Below, in pieces: positions 1 through 7,993 of a stretch of 47,812 nucleotides of DNA. Under the pieces are notes generated by a model. That model searched no databases. It was not told where the DNA came from and saw only the letters and a program-made list of their open reading frames with translations. Source of the stretch: Psychrobacter sp. BI730 (GTDB lineage: Bacteria > Pseudomonadota > Gammaproteobacteria > Pseudomonadales > Moraxellaceae). The stretch covers positions 1 to 47,812 of the forward strand of contig NZ_JAATTV010000020.1 in the NCBI RefSeq assembly GCF_013414195.1, given 5' to 3'. The position numbers and the translations under genes are program-made. Each line of letters opens with the position of its first letter. The stretch's first letter is position 1.

Positions 1-77
1 GTATATAAGTATATAAGTATATAAGTATATAAGTATATAAGTATATAAGTATATAAGTATATAAGTATATAAGTATA
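1..77. repeat. Terminal 8-bp tandem repeat array, left end (candidate parS centromere)
   Basis: Nine perfect head-to-tail copies of GTATATAA fill bases 1-72, followed by a broken copy. The same array closes the window on the right, directly upstream of parA, so in a circular molecule the two form one array of about 18 units. Short tandem repeats just upstream of a small ParA and a ribbon-helix-helix partner are the usual form of a type Ib partition centromere and operator. Inference: this is the partition site. The true copy number is uncertain because the contig was cut inside the repeat. Confidence 0.7.
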
Positions 78-328
78 ACTAAAAATGTACGTCACATCAC
101 TATTAATAGCAATACTTCATAGTAAAAATAGCATCGCCTTTTCTAACTAGCGTATATCCATCATGATAGACGTCCTGTATCAAAGACAGCATAATAAACT
201 GCCTATTACTAGGCAAATTGCGCTATTGGATACCAATTTGAGCTACTAAAAGGAATACTTTAGCCGCTCATATTCGTTATAATCCGTTCACCAATCAAAA
301 ACTACTAATCGTTAATGAGGAAACCACT

Positions 329-553
329 ATGGTGAAGTGTCACTTATCGACCATCATGGGCGAAAGACGCCTTAAAATTGCCGATGTCGCAAGAGATACT
401 GGTATCAATCGTGGCACCATTACTCGCATGTATCATGAAGAAGCCACCCGAGTTGATCTAGATATCATCGAGTCTTTATGCACGTATCTTAGAATCAATG
501 TTGGTGATTTATATGAAATCATAAATGAGGACAGCAGTGAATCACCTGAGTGA
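329..553 (+). CDS. Small XRE/Cro-family helix-turn-helix regulator
   Basis: A 74-residue protein that is almost entirely one Cro/CI-type helix-turn-helix: residues about 15-35 (KIADVARDTGINRGTITRMY) have the helix-turn-recognition helix pattern, and the tail LDIIESLCTYLRINVGDLYE is the typical fourth and fifth helices of the family. It has no extra domain, so it is probably a dimeric repressor. The start follows AATGAGGAAACC, which gives a reasonable ribosome site. It lies alone on the right flank of the centromere repeats (78-328 holds no other gene). Its target is not visible, but imperfect dyads lie just downstream in front of the next gene. The family call is firm; the role as a backbone regulator is inference. 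Confidence 0.85.
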   Translation: MVKCHLSTIMGERRLKIADVARDTGINRGTITRMYHEEATRVDLDIIESLCTYLRINVGDLYEIINEDSSESPE

Positions 554-593
554 ACACCTTCGCTCATAAGACATTATCACCTTTAAAAGTATA

Positions 594-665
594 AAAAGAC
601 CTATAGAAGGTCATTTTCTCTTGCAATAGATTAAAATATAGGTATAATTTGACCTGTAGTAAGTC
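594..665 (+). promoter_or_regulatory. Sigma70-type promoter with flanking GACC...GGTC motifs
   Basis: TTGCAA (621-626) and TATAAT (643-648), 16 bp apart, form a good promoter for the 710 gene. It is bracketed by GACCTATAGAAGGTC, a dyad at about 599-613, and the related GACCTGTAGTAAGTC at 651-665. The paired, related motifs on both sides of a promoter look like repressor operators, possibly for the XRE protein encoded just upstream. The promoter is read from sequence; the regulator is a guess. Confidence 0.5.
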
Positions 666-709
666 ATTTTATCCATTATTTATACACAATAATCTACAGG
701 AGAATACCA

Positions 710-985
710 ATGAATAACAATCTATCTCGGCTCAACAGCTGCGCTTGGTTTAGTGAACAGACTAAAGCTTTAGCCTCTCAGCTGTTATTCAGCTTACAAG
801 TACAGCAAGGCGTACAACTGGCATCATTACTTGGTGTTGACGCTATTCTTTATAATGATGAAGCGATTTATGTCTGGGTGCAACGACAGATAGATGACGG
901 TCTTATGATTGATGATTATGCGTTAAGTACCCTTGAAACTGCTTTTATAGAGTTGGTCACAGCTCATACTGACCAAGCAGCCTAG
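710..985 (+). CDS. Conserved-looking small protein of unknown function
   Basis: A 91-residue soluble protein with no signal peptide, membrane segment or motif that I recognise. It is rich in Leu, Ala and Gln in the first half, suggesting helices, and acidic in the second half (DDGLMIDDYALSTLE). The start is well supported by AGGAG seven bases upstream, by a sigma70 promoter at 621-648, and by a strong terminator 55 bases after the stop, so it is very probably a real single-gene transcript. Its place between the centromere/XRE block and the mobilisation genes suggests a plasmid backbone function, but nothing in the sequence says which. Confidence 0.7.
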   Translation: MNNNLSRLNSCAWFSEQTKALASQLLFSLQVQQGVQLASLLGVDAILYNDEAIYVWVQRQIDDGLMIDDYALSTLETAFIELVTAHTDQAA

Positions 986-1040
986 TCACTTTAGCTTATA
1001 TTTACAGACTTCTTGTTTAACAAGAAACAATAACCCTTAA

Positions 1041-1071
1041 AGCCAGATAAAGTGTCATTATCTGGCTTTTT
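1041..1071 (+). terminator. Rho-independent terminator
   Basis: A perfect 10-bp stem, AGCCAGATAA (1041-1050) with TTATCTGGCT (1058-1067), has a 7-base loop and is followed by a T run. It ends the 710 transcript. It also separates it from the convergent mobilisation genes, whose last stop lies at 1174. Confidence 0.85.
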
Positions 1072-1173
1072 AATATAGACAAAGATAACGACAATCAAAC
1101 AAGCCTTTTTTCAGTCTTATATGTTTCAGAAGACGCACTTTTGGGCAATATAGCTCGCTATTACCATACGTCT

Positions 1174-2130
1174 TTACTCAGTCGGCTTTGCACGCGGCAC
1201 CCCAGCTATTTTATAATAAACAAAGCCTCTCTCATCTCTCAAAACACTCTTACTGTCTGCTCTAACGCACCAGCTGATTGCATCAGGCTGCTCTTTATTA
1301 ACATCACAAGCCAAAATAAACTGCGCACTTTGAGCATTATTAAAGGCCTGTTTCCAACCCGTTTCAAGCTCATCGATGCCGCGCTGTAGCTCTGCTTGCT
1401 GGTATTTCATCTCTGCAATCTCATCAAAGCTTGGCACATACCAAAATACCAGAGCCACCAAACTTATTATCACAGCCATCGTACCCGCTGCGACAGCGGC
1501 TGCAATCCTTTTAATACTCATAGTCTCAATGGACTTATGAATTTTGTCCAAGTCTTTACTAGCTCTAGCCTCGACCTGCTCAATCCGCGTTTTGGTGGTG
1601 GTCTCAAAGGTCTCAATATCTTCAATAATCTGCTTATGACCAGCTTGGTACTGATTGGTGAATAGGGCTAGATTGTCCGCGCTTGCGCTAAGTTTATCAG
1701 CAACTCCTTGCATGGTACTGATTTGTACCTCTATGCTATCGTTTTTAGCAGTGACGACCGACTCTACAGCCGTATCAATCTGCTGTTTCATATCGGTGAT
1801 GATGCCCGCTATTTTGTCATCATAACGACGCGGCATCTCATTGTCAGTAAAAGCAGTCACTGCCGCTTGTAGCTGCTTTAACACGAGTTCTTGATACTGG
1901 CTCAATGCCTGCGAAGTCGTGCTTGCGCTACTACCTAATTCTTCAATGGCAGAAGACACCTCATTCACCTTGCTATCAATACCGCTAAGCGAACGCTCAA
2001 GCCGCCTCGCTACCGCATCATCGGCTCGCTTAATCAGCTCACGCAAGGCCCCAATGACCGGAGTCAATGAAGTCACTAGGTTAACAAGTTGATCGTGTAT
2101 GTCTTGCTCATTGCTATTGTCTTTATTCAT
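1174..2130 (-). CDS. Mobilisation accessory membrane protein (MobB-like position)
   Basis: About 318 residues from the ATG at 2130; a longer reading from 2202 would overlap the relaxase by 47 bases and starts with residues unlike a real N-terminus. The protein is mostly long alpha-helical coiled coil (residues about 10-210, many E/Q/K/A heptads) with one membrane segment (AVAAGTMAVIISLVALVFWY, roughly residues 210-230), followed by a short coiled stretch and a small C-terminal domain with two Cys. It starts 25 bases after the mobA stop, so the two are co-transcribed. In MOBQ plasmids a membrane-anchored partner next to the relaxase helps dock the relaxosome to the secretion channel; I infer the same here. 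I do not recognise the family firmly. Confidence 0.6.
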   Translation of the reverse strand: MNKDNSNEQDIHDQLVNLVTSLTPVIGALRELIKRADDAVARRLERSLSGIDSKVNEVSSAIEELGSSASTTSQALSQYQELVLKQLQAAVTAFTDNEMPRRYDDKIAGIITDMKQQIDTAVESVVTAKNDSIEVQISTMQGVADKLSASADNLALFTNQYQAGHKQIIEDIETFETTTKTRIEQVEARASKDLDKIHKSIETMSIKRIAAAVAAGTMAVIISLVALVFWYVPSFDEIAEMKYQQAELQRGIDELETGWKQAFNNAQSAQFILACDVNKEQPDAISWCVRADSKSVLRDERGFVYYKIAGVPRAKPTE

Positions 2131-2155
2131 GGGGTACTCATTATTATAATGCCGC

Positions 2156-4804
2156 CTAAAATGGGCGTGGTGAGGAGTAGCGGCGTGTTTGTGCTTGTTC
2201 ATGCGCTTGGATGGCGTTCTTCGTTTTTTGCAGGTGATCTGTCACAGTTTGTGTGAGCGTTGCCCCATCTATGGTGATAGCAGGAACGTGCTCAAAGCGC
2301 TCATTGATTTTCGTTAACACCTCGACCTTATCTTGATTGTCAGGCAAGCGCTCAAGCTGTTGCCATAGCGTCGTTGCTGCCTTCTGCACCTGCGTTGCAA
2401 TTTTTTTAGCATCGGTGTCTCGTAAACTTTTTTGTAGTGTCGTAAAGCTGTCAGTGTGTTTTAGAGTAGTGAATATAAATGCTTGTGCGGCAACCGCCTC
2501 AGCCGCGTTGATCACTTCGATCGGTGCATCAACGGCCTTAAAATCAAGGGTATTAACGCGGTTACGCACCCGTACCACTAAATTGTCAAATCGATCTCGA
2601 TATGCTTTGGTCTCATTGATTCGCTGACGCTTAAGAGATGCCTGCTGCCGTCTCTGTTTTAAGGTTTCTCGCCGCCTGATCAAAGCCTCCTCTCGTGCGC
2701 GCTCAGCCTCTTTCTTAAGCTTTGCTTGCTCATGCGCTTTGTTGAGCTGATATTGCAGCGCCATAGTACGGCTGCGCCAGTCCTCAAGCCGATCTGCATT
2801 CAATTGAGTAGTCTTGGTACTTATGATTTCATCGTATAAATCATCATCTTGCACGATCACCGCCTCACTTTGATCCAGTAAGGCGATACGCTGCTCATAA
2901 AACGGTGATAAGCGCTGATAAGTCTTTTTACTGGTATTAATTTGCTGCTTTAACTGTTTGATGTCTTCATTATTGGTGGTCTTAAACGCTTTAACATCAG
3001 CGGCCAATGCCGTCAAACGAGTGTCAGCATCCGCGTCTATCTCTACCGCTTTTAACGTACTGAGCGCCTCACGTTCTTTTTCAAGGTACTTAAAGCGCTC
3101 AACGTCCAGATCTGCAAATGCAGCAAACTTATGATAAGTATCCATGTTATTGGTGATATCTATCTCTTGTAGATCCGCAAACGCTTGATCCCACTGTAAG
3201 GATAAGTCGGATTTTTCAATATCAATCTCATCAAGAGCTTTAAAGCCAGTCGCCAGTTTATTCAGCTTTGCGGCAAAGGGTTTTAGCGTGGCCTTCAACC
3301 CTTTGTAGTCAGCAATGACTTCATTATTAAGCGGGATCAGCTTTTCTAGCATCGCTTTATTATTCAGCACTATTTTATCAATCTGTGACAGTTGCTTCTC
3401 AAGACTTGTAACGGCGCGGCCTGTTTGTAGGGTATCATCTTGTCTAAACTCCTCAACCAACACTAAAGCCGTCTTTAGTGCCTCACTTTGCTCTTTTGTG
3501 TTTATTTGCTTGGTAAGCTCAATCATTTTTTGGCGGGGGTCACTAAAATCCTGTCCCACCTCCTCGGTGAACCGCTGGGTACTCTTAATGTTTTTATCAA
3601 TAGTAATAATCTGTTTAGACTGGTGCGCTAACTCTTCATGCAGCGCATCAATGGTTGAAAATAAGGCGCTGCGTACCATCTTTTTTTGACTCACAAAGTC
3701 GGCTGAGATTGCTAAAAGCTCATCAAGTGCGTGATCATTGGCCGCATCACTATGCGTCTGACTGTTACTTTTAGGGATAGCGGGTTCAAGTTCAACGGCA
3801 GGATCTACAAATCGGATATTACTGAGCTCAATTCGCGCAAAGGGTTTACGCTTTTTATAATGTATTGTGACGCCGTTAACCTCTTGTTCATTGCTTTCTA
3901 GGTCAATACGTCCCTTGTCGTCGTACTCAATTACTAAACCATTTTTTTCAATGTAAGCATTGATCTCATCAATCGTCTCGTTGTATTCATGAATCACTGA
4001 ACGATTGCCTTTGAGAATATCCTTATATAGTGATTTACCCAGTTTCATTTTTGGCAAACGATTGATGCCCAGCTCACGGTAGGATTTCTCACTAATGGTT
4101 TTATTCTTAGGCAGTAGCTCATTGGCCATATCCGCCCAAAGGGTGCGTTGATATTTAAGCTCATCGCCGCGTCCGTTTAACCCCTTAGATAACCGCTCCT
4201 CCGTTGACCACTGCAACCAATTCTTGCGTGCTGATAAAGCATAACCCTCAACATCCGCTACTATCTCACGGCTTGAGAGTAAAATATGGGCATGAAAGTT
4301 ACGACTGGTCAGCTCAACCACTTCAACCTCCCCCACATGTTTCTCGTGACTGTGGGGCCGATGAATGGCCACATCGACAAGCACGTTATAGCGATCAGAT
4401 AAGGTTTGAGCGTAGCGCTCGACCAGAACTATACGCTGATCCGCGGTGATCCCATCAGGAAACATCATGTCAATCTCAGTACCCAATTGCGCGTTTTTAC
4501 GAGTCTCAATACGTTCGATATCATTCCAAAACCCCTCACGCGTTACCGCCAAATCCCCAGCAAGAGTTGGCGTTATCAACGCCGTATGCATCACATTTTT
4601 CTCAATAACTTGCGTGTATTTAGTACCATCACTGTCCACTAAATTTAAGATTTTGTCTTTAGCTTTACTGGTGTAATCGTGGACGACTCCTGACTGCTCA
4701 TCAACCAGTTTTGAGCCAGAATTATAAGCCGACTTTGCCGCCACGCTATGATTTTTCGCCTTACTAACGGCGCTAACCGACAGATGAAACCCTTTATTAT
4801 TCAT
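2156..4804 (-). CDS. mobA: MobA/MobL-family relaxase (MOBQ type)
   Basis: The relaxase nicks oriT, binds covalently to the cut strand through a tyrosine and leads it into the recipient. I start it at 4804 (MNNKGFHLSVSAVSK), giving 882 residues; the frame stays open back to 4921 but that part lies in the oriT-like repeat. Visible family marks are the N-terminal motif with the candidate catalytic Tyr (AAKSAYNSG, about residues 21-29) and the metal-binding histidines (AIHRPHSHEKH, then NFHAHILL). After about residue 330 comes a long coiled-coil half rich in Lys, Glu and Arg with no recognisable primase or helicase motifs. It is much longer than minimal MobA/MobL proteins. It is divergent from the small gene at 5066 across the probable oriT. 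No mating-pair genes occur in the window, so transfer would need a helper. Confidence 0.9.
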   Translation of the reverse strand: MNNKGFHLSVSAVSKAKNHSVAAKSAYNSGSKLVDEQSGVVHDYTSKAKDKILNLVDSDGTKYTQVIEKNVMHTALITPTLAGDLAVTREGFWNDIERIETRKNAQLGTEIDMMFPDGITADQRIVLVERYAQTLSDRYNVLVDVAIHRPHSHEKHVGEVEVVELTSRNFHAHILLSSREIVADVEGYALSARKNWLQWSTEERLSKGLNGRGDELKYQRTLWADMANELLPKNKTISEKSYRELGINRLPKMKLGKSLYKDILKGNRSVIHEYNETIDEINAYIEKNGLVIEYDDKGRIDLESNEQEVNGVTIHYKKRKPFARIELSNIRFVDPAVELEPAIPKSNSQTHSDAANDHALDELLAISADFVSQKKMVRSALFSTIDALHEELAHQSKQIITIDKNIKSTQRFTEEVGQDFSDPRQKMIELTKQINTKEQSEALKTALVLVEEFRQDDTLQTGRAVTSLEKQLSQIDKIVLNNKAMLEKLIPLNNEVIADYKGLKATLKPFAAKLNKLATGFKALDEIDIEKSDLSLQWDQAFADLQEIDITNNMDTYHKFAAFADLDVERFKYLEKEREALSTLKAVEIDADADTRLTALAADVKAFKTTNNEDIKQLKQQINTSKKTYQRLSPFYEQRIALLDQSEAVIVQDDDLYDEIISTKTTQLNADRLEDWRSRTMALQYQLNKAHEQAKLKKEAERAREEALIRRRETLKQRRQQASLKRQRINETKAYRDRFDNLVVRVRNRVNTLDFKAVDAPIEVINAAEAVAAQAFIFTTLKHTDSFTTLQKSLRDTDAKKIATQVQKAATTLWQQLERLPDNQDKVEVLTKINERFEHVPAITIDGATLTQTVTDHLQKTKNAIQAHEQAQTRRYSSPRPF

Positions 4805-4847
4805 AGCAAAAAAACCCAATATTGAGAGATGATTTTTTGGGGGTTGT

Positions 4848-4967
4848 AGGGGGTTCGCCCCCTGCCGAACGACGGAGTTTATGTAAAAAAACAGTACCCC
4901 TTGTGGGTCTTTTTTACACAAACTCCTAAGTTCGCTCTTAACAGAGGGTTAAAATACTACTGCGCCC
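4848..4967. other. oriT: Candidate origin of transfer (oriT)
   Basis: The mobA-5066 divergent gap holds a GC hairpin (AGGGGG-TTCG-CCCCCT, 4848-4863), then a large inverted repeat: GGAGTTTATGTAAAAAA (4874-4890) against TTTTTTACACAAACTCC (4910-4926), one mismatch in 17. It is followed by a small dyad CTCT-TAAC-AGAG and the sequence CTGCGCCC at about 4960-4967. The last resembles the conserved TGCGCCC at the nick region of RSF1010-type (MOBQ) origins, which also lies a short distance after an inverted repeat. Position, dyads and the nick-like core together support oriT; the exact nick is not proven. Confidence 0.6.
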
Positions 4968-5000
4968 ACGAAACAATGTGGTCTTGTGTATTTTACTACC

Positions 5001-5047
5001 TTGCATCCCTATGTGTACACTGCTAGGATCAACTCTATCATAGTTGA
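5001..5047 (+). promoter_or_regulatory. Promoter and dyad operator of the 5066 gene
   Basis: TTGCAT (5001-5006) and TAGGAT (5024-5029) are separated by 17 bp. Directly over the expected start lies the dyad TCAACT (5029-5034) / AGTTGA (5042-5047). A dyad at this position suggests self-repression by a relaxosome protein, which is common for mob operons; that regulator is not identified. Confidence 0.45.
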
Positions 5048-5065
5048 CTAGAAAAGGATGAGATA

Positions 5066-5407
5066 ATGTCAGTAATATCAGATGATCTATTCGCAGATAA
5101 GATAAAGCAGTTACAGGCTATTAAAAAAGAAATCAATCAGGACAGACTTGAGGCACATCAGGTGTTGGGGGAATGGTTAGCCAACGCATTAGACGATGAT
5201 GACAATCATGAACTACAAGCTATATTTTTAGACGCCCATGATAATGAAAGGTACGTTCGTTTAAAAAAGCACCGTGAGTTTTTAAAATCAATCGCTCATA
5301 AGATGCAAAGTGAGGCTAAGGAAACACCAAGCAGCTTTACACCACCTAAAAGCAGTCAGGACAGTGACCACGGTTCATTGCTTGATGCTTACTCATCAGC
5401 ACAGTAG
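5066..5407 (+). CDS. Small acidic helical protein, probable relaxosome accessory (MobC-like position)
   Basis: A 113-residue, mostly helical, charged protein with a good Shine-Dalgarno (AAAAGGATGAG) before ATG 5066. It has no signal peptide or membrane segment. The N-terminal half (DDLFADKIKQLQAIKKEINQ) is coiled-coil-like, and the last 30 residues are Ser/Pro-rich and probably disordered. It is divergent from mobA and separated from it only by the oriT-like region, which is where small DNA-binding auxiliary mobilisation proteins sit in related plasmids. I infer that role from position only; no ribbon-helix-helix motif is clear. Confidence 0.55.
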   Translation: MSVISDDLFADKIKQLQAIKKEINQDRLEAHQVLGEWLANALDDDDNHELQAIFLDAHDNERYVRLKKHREFLKSIAHKMQSEAKETPSSFTPPKSSQDSDHGSLLDAYSSAQ

Positions 5408-5584
5408 CTGCTAGAAATCGCCTAATTGAAGGTACAGCTGGATCGTCTACTAATTAGCGAAAGGTTAGGAGACGGTTATCGGCTGTTTTAAGCGTTTTAG
5501 AATAGCTTTAGCTACCATCGTATCGGACAGAGCGTAAAACGTATATAAGAGTGGTTTCTAGGCTTTTTAGCAACGGTTTGATAA

Positions 5585-5776
5585 GTGTTTACAGATGTGT
5601 CGATAATGGCTACTGAAAATGAAGACAAACTATCTACAAAAAATGAGACTGATATTGAGAATGTGAAAACAGGGTTGTCCAGAATGACAGACGAAGATAT
5701 TCAAAATATCTTTGACCATGCTTTTGAAGATCTTCAAAGATCTAAGCTTGATCCGAACCATGCGAACGTGGAATAA
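5585..5776 (+). CDS. Very small acidic protein, unknown
   Basis: The frame encodes 63 residues from a GTG at 5585, or 56 from the ATG at 5606 (MATENEDKLST). Neither start has a clear ribosome site. The composition is strongly acidic and polar, with one predicted helix (DEDIQNIFDHAFEDLQRSK). It lies between the mobilisation block and the replication origin. I do not recognise it; it may be a real small backbone gene or an open frame by chance. Confidence 0.4.
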   Translation: MFTDVSIMATENEDKLSTKNETDIENVKTGLSRMTDEDIQNIFDHAFEDLQRSKLDPNHANVE

Positions 5777-5869
5777 CATTAAGTAAATGGACAATTGCAT
5801 TCTGAGCTACTGATCAGTTTTACAAGTGATTGGTCGATCAAATTATCATCTTAAATCCGTCGGTTTTTT

Positions 5870-6105
5870 GGTTTTTTCCTTATTATTTAAAATAAAAATA
5901 TATTTTTTACTTTTAAAAACTTTTAAAGACTTTTAGACAGTCTGTAAGCTTTGCTATTAAAGGGTTACGCACTCTATTATGCTACTTTTATCCCGCATTA
6001 TGCTACTTTTATCCCGCATTATGCTACTTTTATCCCGTTTAAATGCTACTTTTATCCCGCATTATGCTAGTATCTTAAAGTAACTAGCATAATGAGGTTG
6101 TCATA
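5870..6105 (+). other. oriV: Replication origin: AT-rich region, four 21/22-bp iterons and a rep operator
   Basis: An AT-rich stretch (about 5880-5940) precedes four direct repeats of the core ATGCTACTTTTATCCCG, starting at 5979, 6000, 6021 and 6043 (spacing 21, 21 and 22 bp). A fifth, degenerate half copy begins at 6064. That half copy is one arm of a perfect dyad TTATGCTAGT (6062-6071) / ACTAGCATAA (6083-6092), just before the rep start. Iterons bind the initiator as monomer, and a dyad made of half-iterons is bound by its dimer to repress rep; this is established for Rep_3-type plasmids. I found no exact DnaA box in the stretch. Confidence 0.9.
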
Positions 6106-7059
6106 ATGAATGATGTCGAGCTATACGAAAAAAAATATCCTGAAAAATGGATTGTTATGCAGAATAAAATTACTCAAGCTTTTAGAGAGATGTCTATTGA
6201 TGAGAAGCGCATCATTATTCTAGCGAGCCCATTGGTTAGGGTTAATAATGCTACTGAAAAAACACCGATAGAGGTTGCGTCTTCTGAATTTGCTAAGCTT
6301 AGCGGAATAGATAGAAACTCGGCTTATAAGCAAATGAAATCAGCTAGCAAAAAATTAATGAAGCGTACATTCATTTATGAGGATAAGGATGGTGATGATA
6401 CAGAGGTTCAATGGCTAATCAGGTCGAAATATGCAGATGGCTATATATCGATGCATTTTACAGATGAGGTAATATACTTACTTCAGGTTTTTGATAAGCT
6501 CAACCCTTACACTAAATATTTAAAAGAAGATATCTTAAACCTCAAATTGACTTACTCGTTAGACCTTTACCATCTAGCAAAAAAGTCTGAGGGGAAGGGT
6601 GGTTTTTCTATGACTTTAGATCAATATAGGCAAGAACTTGGCACGCCTAAGTCGTATGAGCGCATCAACAATTTGAAAGAGAATGCAGTTGATGGGCCCA
6701 TAAAAGAAATTAATCAGAAAACCGACATCAAAATCACCTATGAAAACATCAAACGTGGACGCACAGTTACAGGTTTGACATTCACCGTCAAGGCCAAGCC
6801 AACTAAGAAAAAAGGACAGGAGGGCCTAAATCAGAATAATGAGGATAGAGATATCCCACCTCTAACCGTTAAGCAAATTGATCGTTTTGCCCCTTTGTTG
6901 GCTAACTACTCACCGTTTGGTAGTTACGCACCATCAGGTAAAAGCACTCAAGAAGTTATTAGTTGGTTACACACTCAATTAAGAGATGAGGCTTTTTTAA
7001 AGACCCACAAAAAGCACTTACTGGCGATAGGCTATACGTTCCCTAAGCAGAAATCATAG
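6106..7059 (+). CDS. repB: Rep_3-family replication initiator
   Basis: 317 residues, the usual length for iteron-binding initiators with two winged-helix domains. Recognisable features are the N-terminal dimerisation wing (MSIDEKRIIILASPLVR, about residues 35-50), the middle stretch SMHFTDEVIYLLQ, and the DNA-contact region with LTYSLDLYHLAKK followed by MTLDQYRQELGTPKSYERINNLKE, as in RepB/RepM proteins. A C-terminal extension (about 245-317) follows the core. It starts 14 bases after the operator dyad and right behind the iterons, so self-repression and copy control are expected. It is the only replication protein in the window, which supports a single replicon. Confidence 0.95.
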   Translation: MNDVELYEKKYPEKWIVMQNKITQAFREMSIDEKRIIILASPLVRVNNATEKTPIEVASSEFAKLSGIDRNSAYKQMKSASKKLMKRTFIYEDKDGDDTEVQWLIRSKYADGYISMHFTDEVIYLLQVFDKLNPYTKYLKEDILNLKLTYSLDLYHLAKKSEGKGGFSMTLDQYRQELGTPKSYERINNLKENAVDGPIKEINQKTDIKITYENIKRGRTVTGLTFTVKAKPTKKKGQEGLNQNNEDRDIPPLTVKQIDRFAPLLANYSPFGSYAPSGKSTQEVISWLHTQLRDEAFLKTHKKHLLAIGYTFPKQKS

Positions 7060-7143
7060 CAAAGAAAAAAAGAGTAATTGAGCTAGCGTAGCCTATACAA
7101 ATGGCTTATATTATATGTACATAAATAAGCTAAAAGTGATGTT

Positions 7144-7359
7144 ATGACGACAACTAATTATAATATTAGGCTCGATCAAGAGCTAAAAGAAAATGCTTTT
7201 TCGGTATTTGAAAGCTATGGATTAACACCGTCTCAAGCGATCAAATTATTTTTGACCCAAGTGGCGCAAACCAATAAAGTGCCACTATCTTTTGAGTATC
7301 AGAAAGTAGCAGCTGTCAGTCAAGATGAATTGCCAATCTATAAAGAGCATACTGATTGA
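7144..7359 (+). CDS. RelB/DinJ-family antitoxin
   Basis: 71 residues with the RelB/DinJ ribbon-helix-helix N-terminus: a beta strand (NYNIRLDQELKENAFSVFES), then GLTPSQAIKLFLTQVAQTNKVPLSF, which is the family's signature helix and PLSF/PFSF end. Such proteins dimerise, bind their own operator and neutralise a RelE/YafQ-type RNase. Here no RelE partner follows. The next gene, eight bases on, is a BrnT-type toxin (broken) with its own antitoxin further down. So this is either an orphan antitoxin from a decayed pair or an extra antitoxin that has joined a brnTA operon. Confidence 0.85.
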   Translation: MTTTNYNIRLDQELKENAFSVFESYGLTPSQAIKLFLTQVAQTNKVPLSFEYQKVAAVSQDELPIYKEHTD

Positions 7360-7367
7360 GAGAAAAG

Positions 7368-7654
7368 ATGAGTATTAGATTTGAATGGGATGAACAAAAA
7401 AACATCACCAATCAGTGCAAACACCGTTTATCATTTGAGGCAGCTACCCGGGTTTTTTAGATCCTTTATGCCTGCGTCAGCAAGACAGGTATGAAAATGG
7501 TGAGGAGCGGTGGCAGGCGCTGGGTACAATAGACGGCACAGCAGTCTTATTAGTAGCCCATACGCAGACAGACATAGATGGTGGCGAGGTTATACGCATT
7601 ATCTCGGCTAGGCGTGCCACAAAGAGTGAGAGGAGGCAATATGAACAAGGTTAG
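7368..7654 (+). pseudogene. brnT: BrnT-family toxin with a one-base frameshift
   Basis: From ATG 7368 the frame reads MSIRFEWDEQKNITNQCKH and so on, the BrnT N-terminus, then stops at TAG right after a run of six T (about 7454-7459). Adding one T restores a frame that continues DPLCLRQQDRYENGEERW to a stop at 7652-7654, ending with the family's RIISARRATKSERRQYE. BrnT is a RelE-fold ribonuclease with the R-x-x-S-A-R-x-A-x-x-x-E-R-x-x-Y signature, present here in the second part. The restored gene would be about 95 residues and overlap brnA by 14 bases, the normal arrangement. The break lies in a homopolymer, so it could be a sequencing error, a true inactivation or slippage-dependent expression. 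Confidence 0.8.
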
Positions 7655-7937
7655 CTATCAAATAGACGATTTACCACCACTAACGGCAAAGCAACAAGCG
7701 GACTTAGAATATTTAGCAACGCTTAGTGATGACAATATTGATTTATCAGATATTCCAGAAGTTACGGATTGGTCAAACGCTATCCGTGGCAGTATTAAGC
7801 CGCAAGCGTTCTCTGCTGAAGCGAGCGTCATCAACCCAAGTATCATTGCCAAGTTTAAGGATAGAGCCAAGCAAACAGGTGGTGACTATCAAGAAATGAT
7901 CAATAATGCGCTAGAAGAATACTTAGCGGATCACTAA
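7641..7937 (+). CDS. brnA: BrnA-family antitoxin
   Basis: 98 residues from ATG 7641, chosen because AGGAGG sits at 7631-7636; the frame is open further upstream but inside brnT. The C-terminal half (INPSIIAKFKDRAKQTGGDYQEMINNALEEYLADH) is the ribbon-helix-helix of BrnA antitoxins, which binds the brnTA operator and, with the N-terminal arm, the toxin. The stretch DVTDWSNAIRG-like (VTDWSNAIRGSIKP) resembles the toxin-binding linker seen in the family. Intact while its toxin is frameshifted, so it is probably still a functional repressor. A terminator follows 20 bases after the stop. Confidence 0.85.
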   Translation: MNKVSYQIDDLPPLTAKQQADLEYLATLSDDNIDLSDIPEVTDWSNAIRGSIKPQAFSAEASVINPSIIAKFKDRAKQTGGDYQEMINNALEEYLADH

Positions 7938-7957
7938 CTATAATTTAATGACCGTGA

Positions 7958-7982
7958 CCTCAAGATCACTTGAGGTTTTTTT
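7958..7982 (+). terminator. Rho-independent terminator of the toxin-antitoxin operon
   Basis: CCTCAAG (7958-7964) pairs with CTTGAGG (7969-7975) over an ATCA loop, followed by seven T. It separates the relB/brnTA block from the KfrA-like gene. Confidence 0.85.
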
Positions 7983-7993
7983 ATATTTTGTAT

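Noticed and set aside
2131..2202. Longer start for the mobilisation membrane protein
   Set aside because: It would overlap the mobA end by 47 bases and the added residues have no support; the ATG at 2130 is preferred.
4805..4921. N-terminal extension of the relaxase to 4921
   Set aside because: The extra codons are encoded by the oriT-like inverted repeat; relaxases of this family begin with the segment starting at 4804.
5976..6063. CRISPR array
   Set aside because: The 21-22-bp repeats are directly adjacent without unique spacers and lie upstream of a Rep_3 gene, so they are iterons.
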